Part shown: one piece after another, positions 23,326 through 35,064 of the stretch
Layout of the letters: each line of letters opens with the position of its first letter
Position numbering within the stretch: position 1 is the stretch's first letter
From: Apricaphanius iberus
Taxonomy: Eukaryota; Chordata; Actinopteri; Cyprinodontiformes; Aphaniidae
Assembly: GCA_028564705.1 (NCBI GenBank)
Contig: JAPXFQ010002738.1
Location: forward strand, 1,302,001 to 1,366,000
Direction of reading: 5' to 3'
Length of the DNA: 64,000 bases
Notes under the pieces: generated by a model
The model's input: only the letters and a program-made list of their open reading frames with translations
What the model was told of the DNA's origin: nothing
Databases searched by the model: none
Made by a program: the position numbers and the translations under genes

Positions 23326-23762
23326 ATGATTCGTCGTCAGAAAGCGGCAGCGGGAACGGCCTACCTGCCCTGACCCCGCCCACCGCCGCTGTGACGGACA
23401 CCGCCATCGTCAGGGAAGCGGAGGTCATCAACGGCAGCGGCGGCGGCTCCGTCCCGCTGGACTTCAGCAGGCCAACTTCCTCATCGTCGTCGTCAGAGGA
23501 CCAGCAGCCGGTGAACCTGAGCGAGCTGCCCCCCCAGCGCCTCCCCCTGCCTACCTCACACCTGCCCATCACCGTGTCAGCGGCCGCCGCGGCGCTACTA
23601 GGCGCCCTGCATCCCAGCGCCCCCGAGGAGCTCCGCAGGAAGTACCCGCTGGCCGCCAAACCCCACCTGGCTCCGCCTCACGCGCACAACCCGCACACCC
23701 CGTCACACACGCACGCCGCGGAGCTGCGGCTGGACCGAGACGGCAGGGAGTACGTGAGCAAG
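23326..23762 (+). CDS. nol4l: nol4l coding exon A (internal)
   Basis: This exon encodes 146 residues of nucleolar protein 4-like, counting the first codon, which is split after its first base (phase 1) with an upstream exon not found here. The acceptor is CCTTCAG before 23326 and the donor AAG/GTGAGA at 23763. It opens with DDSSSESGSGNG, as in vertebrate NOL4L, then a poly-Ser stretch, EDQQPVNLSELPP, an Ala-rich segment and a His/Pro-rich tail ending EYVSK. The region is predicted disordered. The PVNLS at 23508-23522 resembles a CtBP-binding motif (inference). NOL4L is a nuclear protein of poorly known function, related to NOL4. The alanine-rich and His/Pro-rich parts are fish-specific compared with the human protein as I recall it. 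Confidence 0.93.
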
Positions 23763-24134
23763 GTGAGAGAACGCACACCTGCTCTGCTTTAATCTGATTG
23801 GTCCTAACAAATTCATGTCCCGCCTTTTATTCTGGAGAAATATTCAAAATAAAAAATAAAAAAAATTTTCATGATCGTAACATTTTTCCATAAGAGCTGA
23901 AATAAATGTGTGCTGACACAAGAAGAAGAAAATAGGGTGATAAGATTTAGATTTCCGTCAATCATTTTCTGTTTTTTAACTTTTAACACATTTAAAGTTT
24001 TTCTGCTTTATGTGGTTAGAAAGAATAATTACATAAACCTCAGATCAGCGTTTACAGTCAAACTGTAAAGAAATTACTTAAAATATCTGAAAAGAAATTA
24101 TTACCAATCGTATTAGAAACTTAACATATAACAA

Positions 24135-24709
24135 TAGAGGCTGACCGATTTATTCAGTTTGTTGTATATTGGCCATCGGCCGAAATTTGTTTTAAAAAGC
24201 CGATTATATATATATATATATAGGTCCTCTCATATTTTACTTTTAAGTTTGGTGTTGACTGCACTAATGTTATATAAACCGTGTGGTAGTGTGGTTTGTG
24301 GTGATTTTTCTTTAATACTTGAATTCCAGTTTCTACCTAAACCAGCTATTTGCACCATTATTCTGGTTACTGTTTGAATTTATTTTATTTTGTGTACTTA
24401 AAGAAACTTGAATCCGTTATATTTTCTATTGTTCTGAAACCTGGTTTATGTTTTGATTTTATTTTTATATTGTCTTATATTTAAAGTTGAATAAATATTT
24501 AAAGAGTTCTAATGACTTTTTAATTTATACAGCGCACAGTAAGTGTTCAGCTGTCTTTCACAATCAATGTGCCGCTAAAAAGTATATATATCTGTCTTGG
24601 ATATCGGCCTTAAAAATCAGCTTTAGATATCGGCCATTGGCGACCAAATAAATTTTAAAAAATCGGTATCAGTATCAGCCTTTAAATAACCTATATCGGT
24701 CGGCATCTA
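24135..24709. mobile_element. hAT-like element of the GGCTGACCGAT family
   Basis: Ends TAGAGGCTGACCGATT and ATATCGGTCGGCATCTA are inverted repeats. Flanking 8-mers TATAACAA and TAAATCAA agree at 6 of 8. The subterminal ATCGGCC repeats are typical of this fish family. There is no transposase. Confidence 0.7.
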
Positions 24710-24742
24710 TAAATCAATAACAGTTCACTTTTATATTCTGAG

Positions 24743-25401
24743 TTGGGATGCACCGATGCTGAAATCCGGTATCGGGGCCGATACCGTTCTAATGCACTCG
24801 TATCGGTTTGTTAACCGAGACCATGAACCGATTCTTAAAATGTGCAAACTCTGCAAAATTTTCGCAGAAATTTTTTACTTGATATTTCAGTTTTGTGGTT
24901 TTATTAACGTTTAAAAAAAATCAAATTAATATCTAACAATTATAGTAATAATAATAGGTTAAGATGTATAGATTTAAAAAAAAAAATTTTTTTTTTGGAT
25001 CAACTAGAAACCATAGAAACGTCTTATTTTTAATATTATTATTATTAATAATAGGATAACACGTATGGACGCACCGATACAGATACTGATATCGGAGCTA
25101 ATTCTTATGTACTCAGTTAACTAACCGATATCATGAACCAATACACAGCTACAATTCGACAGAAAATGGTTATTTTTCATTTTAAATTTTGGATTTCTAA
25201 TAATATTTTATTTTTATTTAATTCATCATCATTTGTTGTGTCAAGCAGAGAAGAAAATAAAACCTAATTTCCAATTTATTGCATATTTTGTGTGGTAGAA
25301 GTATCATCATTGGTACTCGGTATCAGCGATTACTCAGATCCAAGTATCGGTATTGTTCCGTTATTATTCCGTTTGAAAAAATCGGTAACGTTTCATCACT
25401 A
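24743..25401. mobile_element. hAT-like element, 8-bp duplication, internal repeat of its left end
   Basis: The left end is TTGGGATGCACCGATGC and the right end AACGTTTCATCACTA. Flanks ATTCTGAG (24735-24742) and TTTCTGAG (25402-25409) match at 7 of 8. A second left-end-like sequence (TATGGACGCACCGATAC) occurs inside at about 25064, so the element is a composite of two partial copies that moved as one or was altered after insertion. Confidence 0.75.
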
Positions 25402-26149
25402 TTTCTGAGAAAATAGGTTGTTGTTTCTTTTAGAGTAATGAGAAAAAAAATGAAAAGAAGCCTTTTTAAAGACTTAAAACGAAATGTATACTTCAGTGTT
25501 TAGTTTTTTTCGGTAATTTTAATACATGAAATTGGGACGTTTCTCAGCCTTTTTTATAGTTTTTCCGTCGGTGTGACCAAAACGATCTTTGGCTACTGTC
25601 GGACACTAAACCGCAGCTATGAACGCTCTGCACTCCGCCACACATTAGTCGAGACCGAAACAGCAGAAAGGACATTTCCTTAGCATAAAGCTAACCCTGA
25701 GCTGACGTCTTGTAAACAGCAGCTGCCCTGCGCTGCTGCTCGGGGAGGACGCCCCGGGCAGCAGCCGAAAAGTGGACATGTCCGGGGAAAAGAGGACGCT
25801 CCTGCTGACATGAAACACCAAAACAAGGACGCTCCTTTTACAACTAAAGTGGAGAACACTTGCTGCAGTTCGCAAATTTCGCACTAGCAGCAGCCATGAT
25901 GTTTCCGCCCGTCCGTCCCCTAAAAATGTTTATTATTATGAAAAATAATCAGTTTTATACAATTTTGAATCACTATCGATTTGACGTTTGAAATCGTAAT
26001 TAATAAATTTAACAGTGAATCGGCACACTACTAGCCATCACTCTACTGTCTTGCCCTTTTCGCAGATTTACTGTCTTTCAAATAGTCGAGAGGAAATTGA
26101 TTAATGCAACCACTTTGTGTCCTCTGTCCTTCTTCTTCTCTTCCTCTTT

Positions 26150-26345
26150 TCAACTTTTACCTCAGACTCCTTTCGGTCTACTAATTACCCCTGGAATCAA
26201 AACCAAACACAGAGAAGCGGCTTTCAGTTTCTATGCGCCGCTTATCTGGAACAAAAGTCCAGACGACTGCAAAGCCGCTGAAACACTGAGCTGCTTTAAA
26301 TCGAAGCTAGCTTAGAGCTGCATTTGATGAACAATAACTGGAATG
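26150..26345 (+). pseudogene. LINE ORF2 C-terminus, part 1 of a split copy
   Basis: The frame ending at 26315 gives GIKTKHREAAFSFYAP, then LIWNKSPDDCKAAETLS and CFKSKL before a stop. This is the conserved extreme C-terminus of fish LINE reverse-transcriptase proteins (consensus AFS.YAP..WN.LP...). The 3' UTR follows and is broken at 26338-26345 by the hAT element, resuming at 27390-27485 with GTGAAACGCCTTGAATTGGC. The 5' part of the LINE is missing. Confidence 0.7.
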
Positions 26346-27381
26346 TAAGGCTGCCACGATTAGTCGATTCTTCATAAAACAAATTTGTGAACAAAACATT
26401 TAATTATTGACGTTATCGTTTATTTTTTTCCGCTCGCCGTACCGTTCTCAGCAATCCCTGCCTTTCTACCGCTGACGCACAAATCATGGCGTCACCAGAA
26501 AAGCCCAAACAGAAGAATCATGGTTAGCCGACAAGCTAACCGTTGCGGTAGGCCGGCGCTCTAAATTTCTGGGGAGTTTTATTAAATATAAAAAGAAGTA
26601 CATGTAATGCAAAATCCACAGGATAGAACCCGCTTTCCATGGCAGTACTGCAGTGTTGCTTCAGCATCTTTAAAAGGAAGCTCGTTGTGGCTGACTACAA
26701 AGAGGGACGGTTGTCTCTGTAAGCTAATTAGCTTGTTAGCTGCTAACATTAGCATCAACAGTAGAGTTAATGTCCTCTTTTCCCAACATATTTCACCCTT
26801 TTAAGTTCTCAGGGCATCCAGGGACATTTGTAGGTGTATGAAAACATCCAGATTATATGATATGACGTCATCTACGACCATAGATGCTGCCTAGAGGCTG
26901 GTTCTAATCCGTTCGTAGAAGGGACAGCCGGCTAGTGCTGCTAAAGTGAAGCTTGCAAAGCGCGTGGGCATATTTTAAACAATGGTGGCTCGTGATTGGC
27001 TAGACAAAGTTAACGTCGGGCAAAGTCTCTAGAGGTCGTTCAGATTGTTTGAGGTGCTGCATCAAGCTAGCTTAACTTCTGCGTTGCTGGCTTTTGCCGC
27101 TCTGAAGCTTGAAACGCAGGAAAAGTTTCAAAAATTGACGCAGCCAACGCACGCAAAGCGCCGCAGAGAGTCTGACGCCCCTCTGACTGCTTCAGCCATG
27201 CATTTTAGATTTAACTTTGCCGCTTCTTTACCTTTGGGGCACAATTAGCGGCAACGCGCTTATATTAGAGCAGCTGTGTGCTGCAATAACATACGATTCA
27301 CACGTGTTCCGATTAGTTGATTAATCGGCAAAATAATAAATGATTAATCGATTATCGAAATAATAATGTATGGCTGCCCTA
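26346..27381. mobile_element. hAT-like element with perfect 8-bp duplication
   Basis: It begins TAAGGCTGCCACGATTAG, ends GTATGGCTGCCCTA, and is flanked by CTGGAATG on both sides (26338-26345 and 27382-27389), identical in all eight bases. Excision restores a continuous LINE 3' end. It is 1036 bp and the same family as 14915-16001. A short start-like frame near 26486 (MASPEKPKQK) is stopped at once, so any transposase remnant is dead. Confidence 0.88.
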
Positions 27382-28490
27382 CTGGAATGTCCAATGTTTT
27401 GCATCTCTAGTGTTTGATTCTTTTATTGCTGATTTTATCCCCTAATTATGTGAAACGCCTTGAATTGGCTTTTGTTATTTGTTTAAATGAAAGCTTGGTG
27501 TGGGAGATGGGTTGCTTGTAAAGTTAGGTACCACCAAAAAAAACGTAGCGTCGAACATTGTTGATCATGTGACAATCATACTGATGCAGCAGGGGATTGT
27601 GGGAAGTTTAATTGGAGCAGAGAAGGGATGTGGTCGTTTTTTTATTTTTTTTTATCCTTATATTCCGGTTATCGGACATTACAGCAATTTTTATATCAGA
27701 TATCGATACCATCAATGTTTTCATACCCTAACCCAGGACTGAATGAACTTTCTTATGCTTTTTTTGCAAAACGATAGTTTAATACAGTAGCAGGAAAATT
27801 TAATGAAAAGTTGGATTTTTCCTGTGTGCTTTTCAGAGATTCAACTTCTTTTTTTCTTTCCGTGGTCGCGGCGCCTTTCTCTTTGAAAGAAAGTCATTTT
27901 CTCCTTTTATTCAGCATCTGCGTAGAAAAAAATCGAAGCAGTAATCTGTGAAAATATGAACTCTTTGCTTGGTTAATTAGTAGGGACACCCACGTTGTCT
28001 CATTTTGTGAGGTATTAAAACACCGAATTATCCGCCGGTGGTTTAGAGAAAATAAAATGAAGCAGCCTCTCTCTCCGTCTCCTTCTTTCCTCCTCTCACC
28101 GTCTTTGTGCTGAAGCTGAATGGCAGATACTGACGAACAATGCACACCAACCTTGAAGGTAAATATGTTCCTGTCAGACCGTCAGCTCCCTACTTTCCCC
28201 CCACTTTTAGACTTGGAAACAGAGCGACGCTCTCAGCCTGCCTCCTCATGGAGCCAACAAACACTTCTTTCGCATTATGTCTCACCGTTTCTCCTCCGCC
28301 AGCGATGTGGGGGTGTGTTAAGTTCACTTTAAGTGTCACTCTGTTTCTGTCTTGGCCTTAACTGCGTCTCTTCGCTGAAGGATGATGACTTCACGCTGAG
28401 TGTAAATGTGTGTATGTTTGCACAACGGTGCGTCTGCCAGGGATGAATGTGTTGCAGGTGAAACATGAGTTTGTTCCTCTTTCCATTTAG

Positions 28491-28532
28491 TCTGTAGAAT
28501 CCTGCAGGATCAGCAGCAGCGGGGAGACGCAG
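28491..28532 (+). other. Candidate 42-nt microexon in nol4l intron
   Basis: A good acceptor (TTCCTCTTTCCATTTAG) precedes 28491 and CAG/GTATCC follows 28532. The 14 codons (SVESCRISSSGETQ) are open and keep phase 0, matching both exon A and exon B. The serine-rich content fits the disordered neighbourhood. The donor is weak at +4 and +5, and I know of no matching exon in other vertebrates. Confidence 0.2.
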
Positions 28533-30233
28533 GTATCCTACATGGGTGACGAGGCTAGCAGCGACCTACATTTATTACCCTGCAGAACGTTTCTACCTCT
28601 TTTTCTTTAGCTTCCTTCAGGGATTTGTTCGCCAGACTCTTTTGTTGACATCAAAATTGGACTGGGCCACATGTCCTCAAGTCTATATTGCAATATAATC
28701 TAAAACATGCGTGGTATTTTCTTTTATTCATATGTCGAAAAAGAGTTTCTAGATACACAGCTGCACAACAACTTCAAAAAGTTTGTATCGCCATTTAAAG
28801 AACATTTATTGTGTCAAACGCATTTAAAAAAAAAAAAAAAAGTTAAATCTTATATCCAAAAAATTCTTACAACATAAAAATGAAGATATTTTAAATAAGA
28901 TAAAAGCTAAATGTCTTTATTAATTTAGTATCGCACAAAATAATTCTGCATGTGTTTGAATTAAAACTGCTTTAAGTTCAACAGGTTTCTTTTCTGTTGA
29001 ACGGAAAACAAAAAACTGGCAATGTCTGGTGTAAAGATAAACCCTGAGAATAAGTATCGTACATGAGCACAGCTCAAAATCTCTACCTTTGGCTAGATTT
29101 ATATTTTATTTCTACTTTAAACCATTTATATCACCGACTACTGGGTCAAAATAATCTGGCCGTAATCTGTTTTCTTTGTCAATCTTTAAAATGCTTATAA
29201 AAACATTTTAAACTGTTTTTTTCCTTTACGAAAAATCTTGGAAAACTAGTTATTTTTTTAAATACAGTCGGTCACTCTGAGGTGAATAAGCATACTGCAT
29301 GTGAACATTATCTCATATTTGATCTGATTTTCTTGTTTTAAAAAAAAAATGTATTCAGATTTCCTTTTTTTTTCCAGTTTTTTTTTTTTTTTGATTTATT
29401 CAGATTTTTTATATTTATTCTTTGCATTAGAGAGACACGATCTGCTGGAAGTAAATTCCCTGAATATCCTCATACTTGGCGAATAAATTGGTTCTAATTC
29501 TGAACATTTTATCCAACCATTTTCCCTGCATTAGCCACGGAAAGAAAATGGATCTTTCCCTCCTTGTCTAATGACCGCCAATGGGAAGCTTGATTTTCCA
29601 GCCTGGGGAGAGAAGAGCACGTCTCTGCTAGCAGAAGCCGAAGCTAACTGTTAGCAGCAAGGCAAACTGTTAGCAACAGCACGATAGAACAGGGTCGGTC
29701 TCGATTTAATTGTGGAAATCATTTTTTTACCAAACAAATAGCAGCTGAAGAAGAAACTATTGGAATCTGTCGTGGAATACGGCCAGTGAAGTAAGTTAAC
29801 TATTCGATCTGTGGAAGCAAAATAGTTTTTAGCTGTTAGCCAATCAGACGTGAGACGTTTGTATATCGTGAATAATGCTGAGTTAGACTCGTGATCCTGA
29901 CTTTTTCACCCCAGCCGCTCCTCCACAGGATATTCATTGAAATAATGATAGAATGAGACCGTTAATTGGAACAATGGTGACCCCCAATTCTCACAGTCAC
30001 GTTCCTTGTTATGTTAAGTTATCTTTTGAGATATTATTTTAAATTTATATGAGAAACAAAGATAATGGTTGATTGAAATTAAGAAAATATACATCTCAAG
30101 AGTATCTGTTTGATTACCTGTTGATTAATTTACATTTACATGTATTGTTTTATTATTTTGCATTTGAGGACTTTTTCGTTGTTTTTCCGAATATTTTTAC
30201 CTCTTTTTTTTTTTTTTATTCTTGACGTTCAGA

Positions 30234-31177
30234 TATGCCTGGGCGGTTTACCGGTTCATACCGAAAACCGGTGTTTATTTTCGTCATGATATGAATTTTT
30301 AATATACCCCTATAGCAGTGAATATCTCGAACAACTTCCGGAACGTTTAATGAGGGGAAGTGTTTCAGACAGGACCCATTTCACTGCTACACGCTCTAAT
30401 TCACGATGTAGAAAATAAAGTTTTTAACTAAGTACAGCTGCTGGCAGGAGAGAAGCTTACAATTCTAATGAAATTTTTCCAAAAAAGAGGAGCCTCTACA
30501 GTTTGAAAAGTTTATCGGCTTTAAAATGTCAGACGAGAACCGAACGGCATACCTTTTACAAACGCTATTGAGAGTAACCATTAGGGGGAAGTGTTGAGCG
30601 CTATTTGACCGTCTGTAGGTAAACGCGGTCAACGGCGGCAAAACCAGTAGGAAAGAAATCATTAATAGCGGTAAATATGTTTTACATACCATCTACGATA
30701 CTTCTGCCGTCTTTTTTCTGTTATCTAAATATTAACCCGCTAATAACCTTCTTCGGTCGCCATGTTTATTTTACTTCTTCTTTGTCAAAAATCTGTTCTG
30801 GGTCTGCACTCTGCCCCCTAGTGGGATTCTTCAGTACTACATGCAAAGCAATTAGAAGATGCAATTTGTTGCTTGCGCCAACGTGAGGTTTAAAAAAAAT
30901 TATACTTTGAGCCTTAGAATATCAAGAATGCCCACTAGAATGATAATCATTTAAATTATTTTCATATCATTCACCTGTGTTTGGAAAAAATAACACGATT
31001 CAGTCAATATGGCAGTAAAATGGGCTATTTAACGCACATTTTTGTATTCTTCATTCTTATAAGATAATGTGGATATGAACGGTCTTGTATGGAAAAAAAT
31101 ACCGTTAAATACCGTAATACCGTTATGTTTTTAAAAAATACCGTGATATGAAAATTTTGCCTTACCGCCCAGCCCTA
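30234..31177. mobile_element. hAT-like element with GGGCGG ends
   Basis: Left end TATGCCTGGGCGGTTTACCG and right end TTACCGCCCAGCCCTA are inverted repeats, with ACCGGTT/TACCGTAAATACCGT subterminal motifs. No matching 8-bp duplication was found. At 944 bp it has no intact frame. Confidence 0.65.
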
Positions 31178-32054
31178 CTGTATTTTACGATTATTTTTTT
31201 ACCATTTCAACCAACACACATACAGCCCTAATAAACTGCACTCAACTGTTTTTAACTTCATAAAAGCTTTGCAAATTGTTCGTATCTTTTTTTTGTGTGC
31301 CTTGTTTTTCTTGTTCTCCTCACAATAATAATGAAAGAAAGAAATCTTTGGTTATAAGTAATGTTGGGCTTGATTTTTAGACCGCATCAACACGATGCTT
31401 CTTGTGTTCAGATTTATACTTCCTAATTGTGTTATTTTTGACAATAAGAAGCATAAAATGAAGCTGGTTCCTACTGTACTTTTTTTTTTCTTGAACGCCA
31501 AACATGAGAACATAAACAAGCCGTCGAATCAAAACGTGAATGTAAGCCGTAGTAAGAACCTGGGCAGGTCTAAAGACAACTGGATATATTTAGTTAACGT
31601 TAGATGCTTTGCAACTTTGCAGGTAAGCTGCAGAGAGGAGAGAGGAAAGCATGTTGTTACCATGACAGGCAACCTTCGCAGTCGGCCTCGACACCTCAGT
31701 GAATGTTTGCAAGCTGTGAAGCTAATTTATTCCTTTTCCAAGAGTGGAAGAACGTCCGCCGGCCTTTGCTCACTGATTACCCATCTGGTCAACCTGATCG
31801 CTCAGGTCCTTCAATTCTTACTATACTTCTATCTGACCTTCTTCTGTTTAGTCTTTTTTCTGATTTCATAGCAAAAACCCTGATTATCAACAAAATGCAG
31901 TTTTAAAAAAAATATTAAAAGAGAAAAATACATTTTCTCACCAGATTCCAGTTTTGGCAACTTGTGTAAATGAAATCCTCTGCTGTTTATTATTGTTAAA
32001 TTAGTTTTCAAATAAAGATGAGTAATTATGTCATTTATTTTTGTAATTTGATCT

Positions 32055-32755
32055 GTGATGGAGTATTAGGGCCATTGTAGACAAAAATAAAAAGATTTTG
32101 GAGTAACTTTCCATGCAAACAACAGCAATTTTAAAATTAATATTACTTATTTTCCAGAAGTAAGTCAGAACTTCCCTCTTTTAGAAAAGTTAAAACTCAG
32201 AAATTTCCAATATTTAAGGCGTAAATTGTTTGATATGAATCTAAGAAGTGTTCTTAAGATGTAAAGTCAAACATTTGCAAGGGGGAAAAAGCATAAATTT
32301 GTCAGAAAGAAATCCCTTAAATTAAAAAAATATATACAATGTTTGATTTTCCAGAAAAAACGCTGACATTTTCTGATTTTGAATAGTTGACAATTTGTGA
32401 GACAAAACTCAGAAATTTTCATGATTAAAGGCATACATTTTTTATATTTAAAAATCAGATATTTGTCAGAAAAACTTGTGAAGTTGAGAGCTGAGATGAG
32501 CTGAGATTTTGAATCAGTTATTTCGAATTTATGAATTTTTTTTTTATGTTTTGTTTTTCACTTGAGAATATCACAAAACTTCTTTGAAAACATATGCCTT
32601 AAATAATTGAAATTTCTGAGTTTTCCCTTGCAAATTTTAAAAAGAATTTCTGAGTTTGTTTTTTCTGTCCAAAGAGTGAAATTAATCTCAAATTTCTGTT
32701 TTTTGTTTGGAACTTTATTCCAAAAATATTTGTCTTTTGTCTCCAACCCTGTCAT
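32055..32755. mobile_element. Foldback MITE 'GTATTAGGGCCATTG', copy 1
   Basis: The left terminus is GGAGTATTAGGGCCATTGTA, and the right terminus near 32750 is strongly diverged. The interior is a series of AAATTTCTGAG / ATATTTTCCAGAAAAAA motifs that occur in direct orientation in the left half and inverted in the right half, so the whole element is a long imperfect palindrome. Confidence 0.65.
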
Positions 32756-32764
32756 AATTATATT

Positions 32765-33300
32765 ATTAGGGCCATTGCAAATAAAAGAAAAATATTTTGG
32801 CATAAGTTTCCGCCCACAAAAACGCAGAAAATCTGAGATGAAAGTCACATATTTTTCAGAAAAAAAACCTGGAAATTCTCTGTCACAAAAGTCATTAAAT
32901 TACAGTTTAAAAGATTTAAATATTTTTTAAGGGAAAAAAGCGAAATTCTGTGATGTAGAAAATTAGAACATTTGTGAGAAAAAACTAAGAAATTTCTTTG
33001 GCATACATTTTCGATATCTTAACTTATTAAAATTGTAATAAAACATTCTAAATTAATCTCCAAATTTCTGTCTTTTAACTCATAATTTCACTAATTTTGT
33101 GACAGAGAATTTTTTTGTTTTTGTTTTTCTGGAAAATATGTGCAATTATTCTTAGAAATTCTGTTTTTTATTATAACCTTACTACTTTAGACATCAGAGA
33201 ATTTGTGTAATTAATCTCAGAACTTCAGAGTTTTTTTTTGGGTAGAAATTTACTCAAATAATTTTTCTTTTGTTTACAATGGCCCTAATATTCCGCCGTA
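32765..33300. mobile_element. Foldback MITE 'GTATTAGGGCCATTG', copy 2
   Basis: It starts ATTAGGGCCATTGCAAATAA and ends TTTACAATGGCCCTAATATT then CCGCCGTA. The final TA fits the TA target used by this family. Shorter, more diverged material of the same kind continues to about 33600. Confidence 0.7.
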
Positions 33301-33891
33301 CATAATACCGGTGATTGTAGATGGAAAAACTATTGTTTTGAGTAAATTCTACAACCAAAAAAATATTTTAAGACTATTTTCCAAAAAACTTTCACATTTG
33401 TTAGAGAAAACAGATGGATTTCATAATTAAAGTTATATGTTTTTATATTTATACTAGGATATTTCCTGACATTGTAAAGTCAGAAAGTTGCAAGAAAAAA
33501 CTCTTTATCAGAAAAAACCTGATAAACTAAATATTTTTTTAGATTATTCTTGAAAATGAAAACAATTTTAAGATTTTTTTTTCAGAAACTTGTTTCTCCA
33601 TTGTTTAAAAAAACTGTCCAGTTACTCTGTTGTTCTTATTTGATGTTTATTTAATTATTCTTTGCAACGGCGTAGAGAAGGTTAAACATGTTGAAATCAA
33701 AAGTCTTCAAATGAACAGAATATGATTTAAATGCTTTAGGATCGGATCAAATTTCAGTTTTTTATTGAAATCAAATTGTGGTCAACCTACATTATATAGA
33801 TTAATTCCACACAGACTGATGCTTTATTGTAGGATTAGAATATCACATAAAACTAATAAAAAACATATTTTTAAGATGGAAATGTTGGCTC

Positions 33892-34190
33892 TAGGGATCC
33901 ACTTTTACAATATCGATACTTGCAGCAGAGTAGTTGCCGATAACGAGTACCCATGCCGATACTTAAACCACACAAAAAAATGCCGTTTTTATTTTCTTCG
34001 CTGCTTGTTTCAAGAAATTATGGTAAATTAAACATTTTTTTTATATAAATATTACCATAAAACTAAAATTTTAAGTGAAAAACACAAATTTTCTGTGAAA
34101 TTTTTGCAGTTTCCACATTTTAAGTATCGGTTTATGATATTGTTTAACTTTATCTGATACCAATAGGAGGACAATAGGACAGTATTGTAG
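33892..34190. mobile_element. Fragment of GCACCGATA-family hAT element
   Basis: It starts TAGGGATCCACTTTTACAAT and carries CGATAC repeats and TTTCCACATTTTAAGTATCGG as in the other copies. The right end is eroded, about 250 bases before exon B. Confidence 0.6.
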
Positions 34191-34448
34191 TTGGCTTAGT
34201 AGTGTTTAATCCCTGTTGGTTGGTATTTTTCATTTTTTATAACAAGCCTCTTCAGAACTGTACATGTTGATGAATAAGAGGTGGAAAAAAAAAACTTAAA
34301 TTGCATTTCTTGTTGCAACATTTTCAGATTTTACATTGGGGGAAAAAATCTCAGTGAAAGCAGCTCAGATCTGAGTCTAATCGATTATTTTAAAAAATGT
34401 CGGAGGTGTAAAGATGTTTTATAGAAGCATAAGTGTGTTTGTGTTCAG

Positions 34449-34640
34449 TCCCCCCCGTACAGCTCAGGGGGCAGCTACGACAGCATCAAGATGGAGCTGA
34501 GCGCCGAGGACCTCACCGTGGGGCGGCACGGCCCGCAGGTGGCGCCAGACGATGACGACGACGACCACGACGATCACGACGACAGCGACAAGATCAACGA
34601 CACGGAGGGCGTCGATCCTGAGAGACTAAAGGCCTTCAAC
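34449..34640 (+). CDS. nol4l: nol4l coding exon B (internal)
   Basis: This exon encodes 64 residues in phase 0 at both ends, with acceptor GTGTTCAG and donor AAC/GTGAGT. It starts [18 protein letters not shown], continues EDLTVGRH, then an acidic Asp/His run (34549-34590) and ends DPERLKAFN. The order SPPYSSG-SYDSIK, EDLTVGR, acidic run and DPERLKAFN is that of NOL4L. The paralog NOL4 has SPAHSYSSYDSGK and EDLSLNRG instead, which is the main reason for choosing nol4l. The acidic run suits a nuclear protein binding basic partners (inference). Confidence 0.95.
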
Positions 34641-34787
34641 GTGAGTCCGGAGGTTCCTCTGTTTCCCGCTTCAATAAACGGGGTTTTACTGCAGTCCTCA
34701 TGTGAGTCAGGCGATATCTAAAACAACGCTGGCGTCACGAAACTCTCCCTTTGGGACCGTTTCAGATCCAACATGAATCACAGTCCC

Positions 34788-35040
34788 ACAACGGAGTAAT
34801 AGGACCATTGTAAATGAAAAACATGAAAATTGGGATTAAATTTCCACCAAAAAAAATCAGAAATGTTCATATTAATGTCATATACTTTAGGGGAAAAAAG
34901 AAACTTCTCCACAGTCAAAAAGTTGGAAAGAATTTTCCATGATTTAAAGTAAAGATTTTTGATATTTAAAACATATTTTCTGACATTAAGTTCTGAGTTT
35001 TTAAGGAAAAATCCCCCTGAAGTTTGCTGTTTTGAATCGT
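34788..35040. mobile_element. Foldback MITE 'GTATTAGGGCCATTG', partial copy
   Basis: CAACGGAGTAATAGGACCATTG marks a diverged left terminus, followed by the family's AAATTTCCACC, GTCATATACTTTAGG and TTTCTGACATTAAG motifs. The right half is missing. Confidence 0.6.
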
Positions 35041-35064
35041 TCATTTCCGATAGAAGATTCCAGC

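Larger units (their letters stand above)
23763..34448 (+). other. nol4l intron after exon A (10.7 kb)
   Basis: This intron begins GTGAGA and ends TTCAG. It contains several hAT-like elements, a LINE 3' end split by one of them, foldback MITEs, and a candidate 42-nt microexon at 28491-28532, each listed separately. The segments 27490-30233 and 31178-32050 show no repeat or exon that I could identify. Confidence 0.85.

Noticed and set aside
23216..23659. A 147-codon minus-strand frame over exon A
   Set aside because: It is the antisense shadow of the GC-rich nol4l exon A, whose plus-strand product is conserved.
28120..28332. A frame starting MADTDEQCTPTLK, followed by GTAAAT as a possible donor
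   Set aside because: As an internal exon in the phase needed by nol4l it contains a stop. No homology was recognised. An independent start here cannot be supported.
31395..31871. A 158-codon plus-strand frame in the nol4l intron
   Set aside because: No domain, low-complexity Phe/Leu-rich end, and no splice pattern in line with nol4l. Most likely chance.
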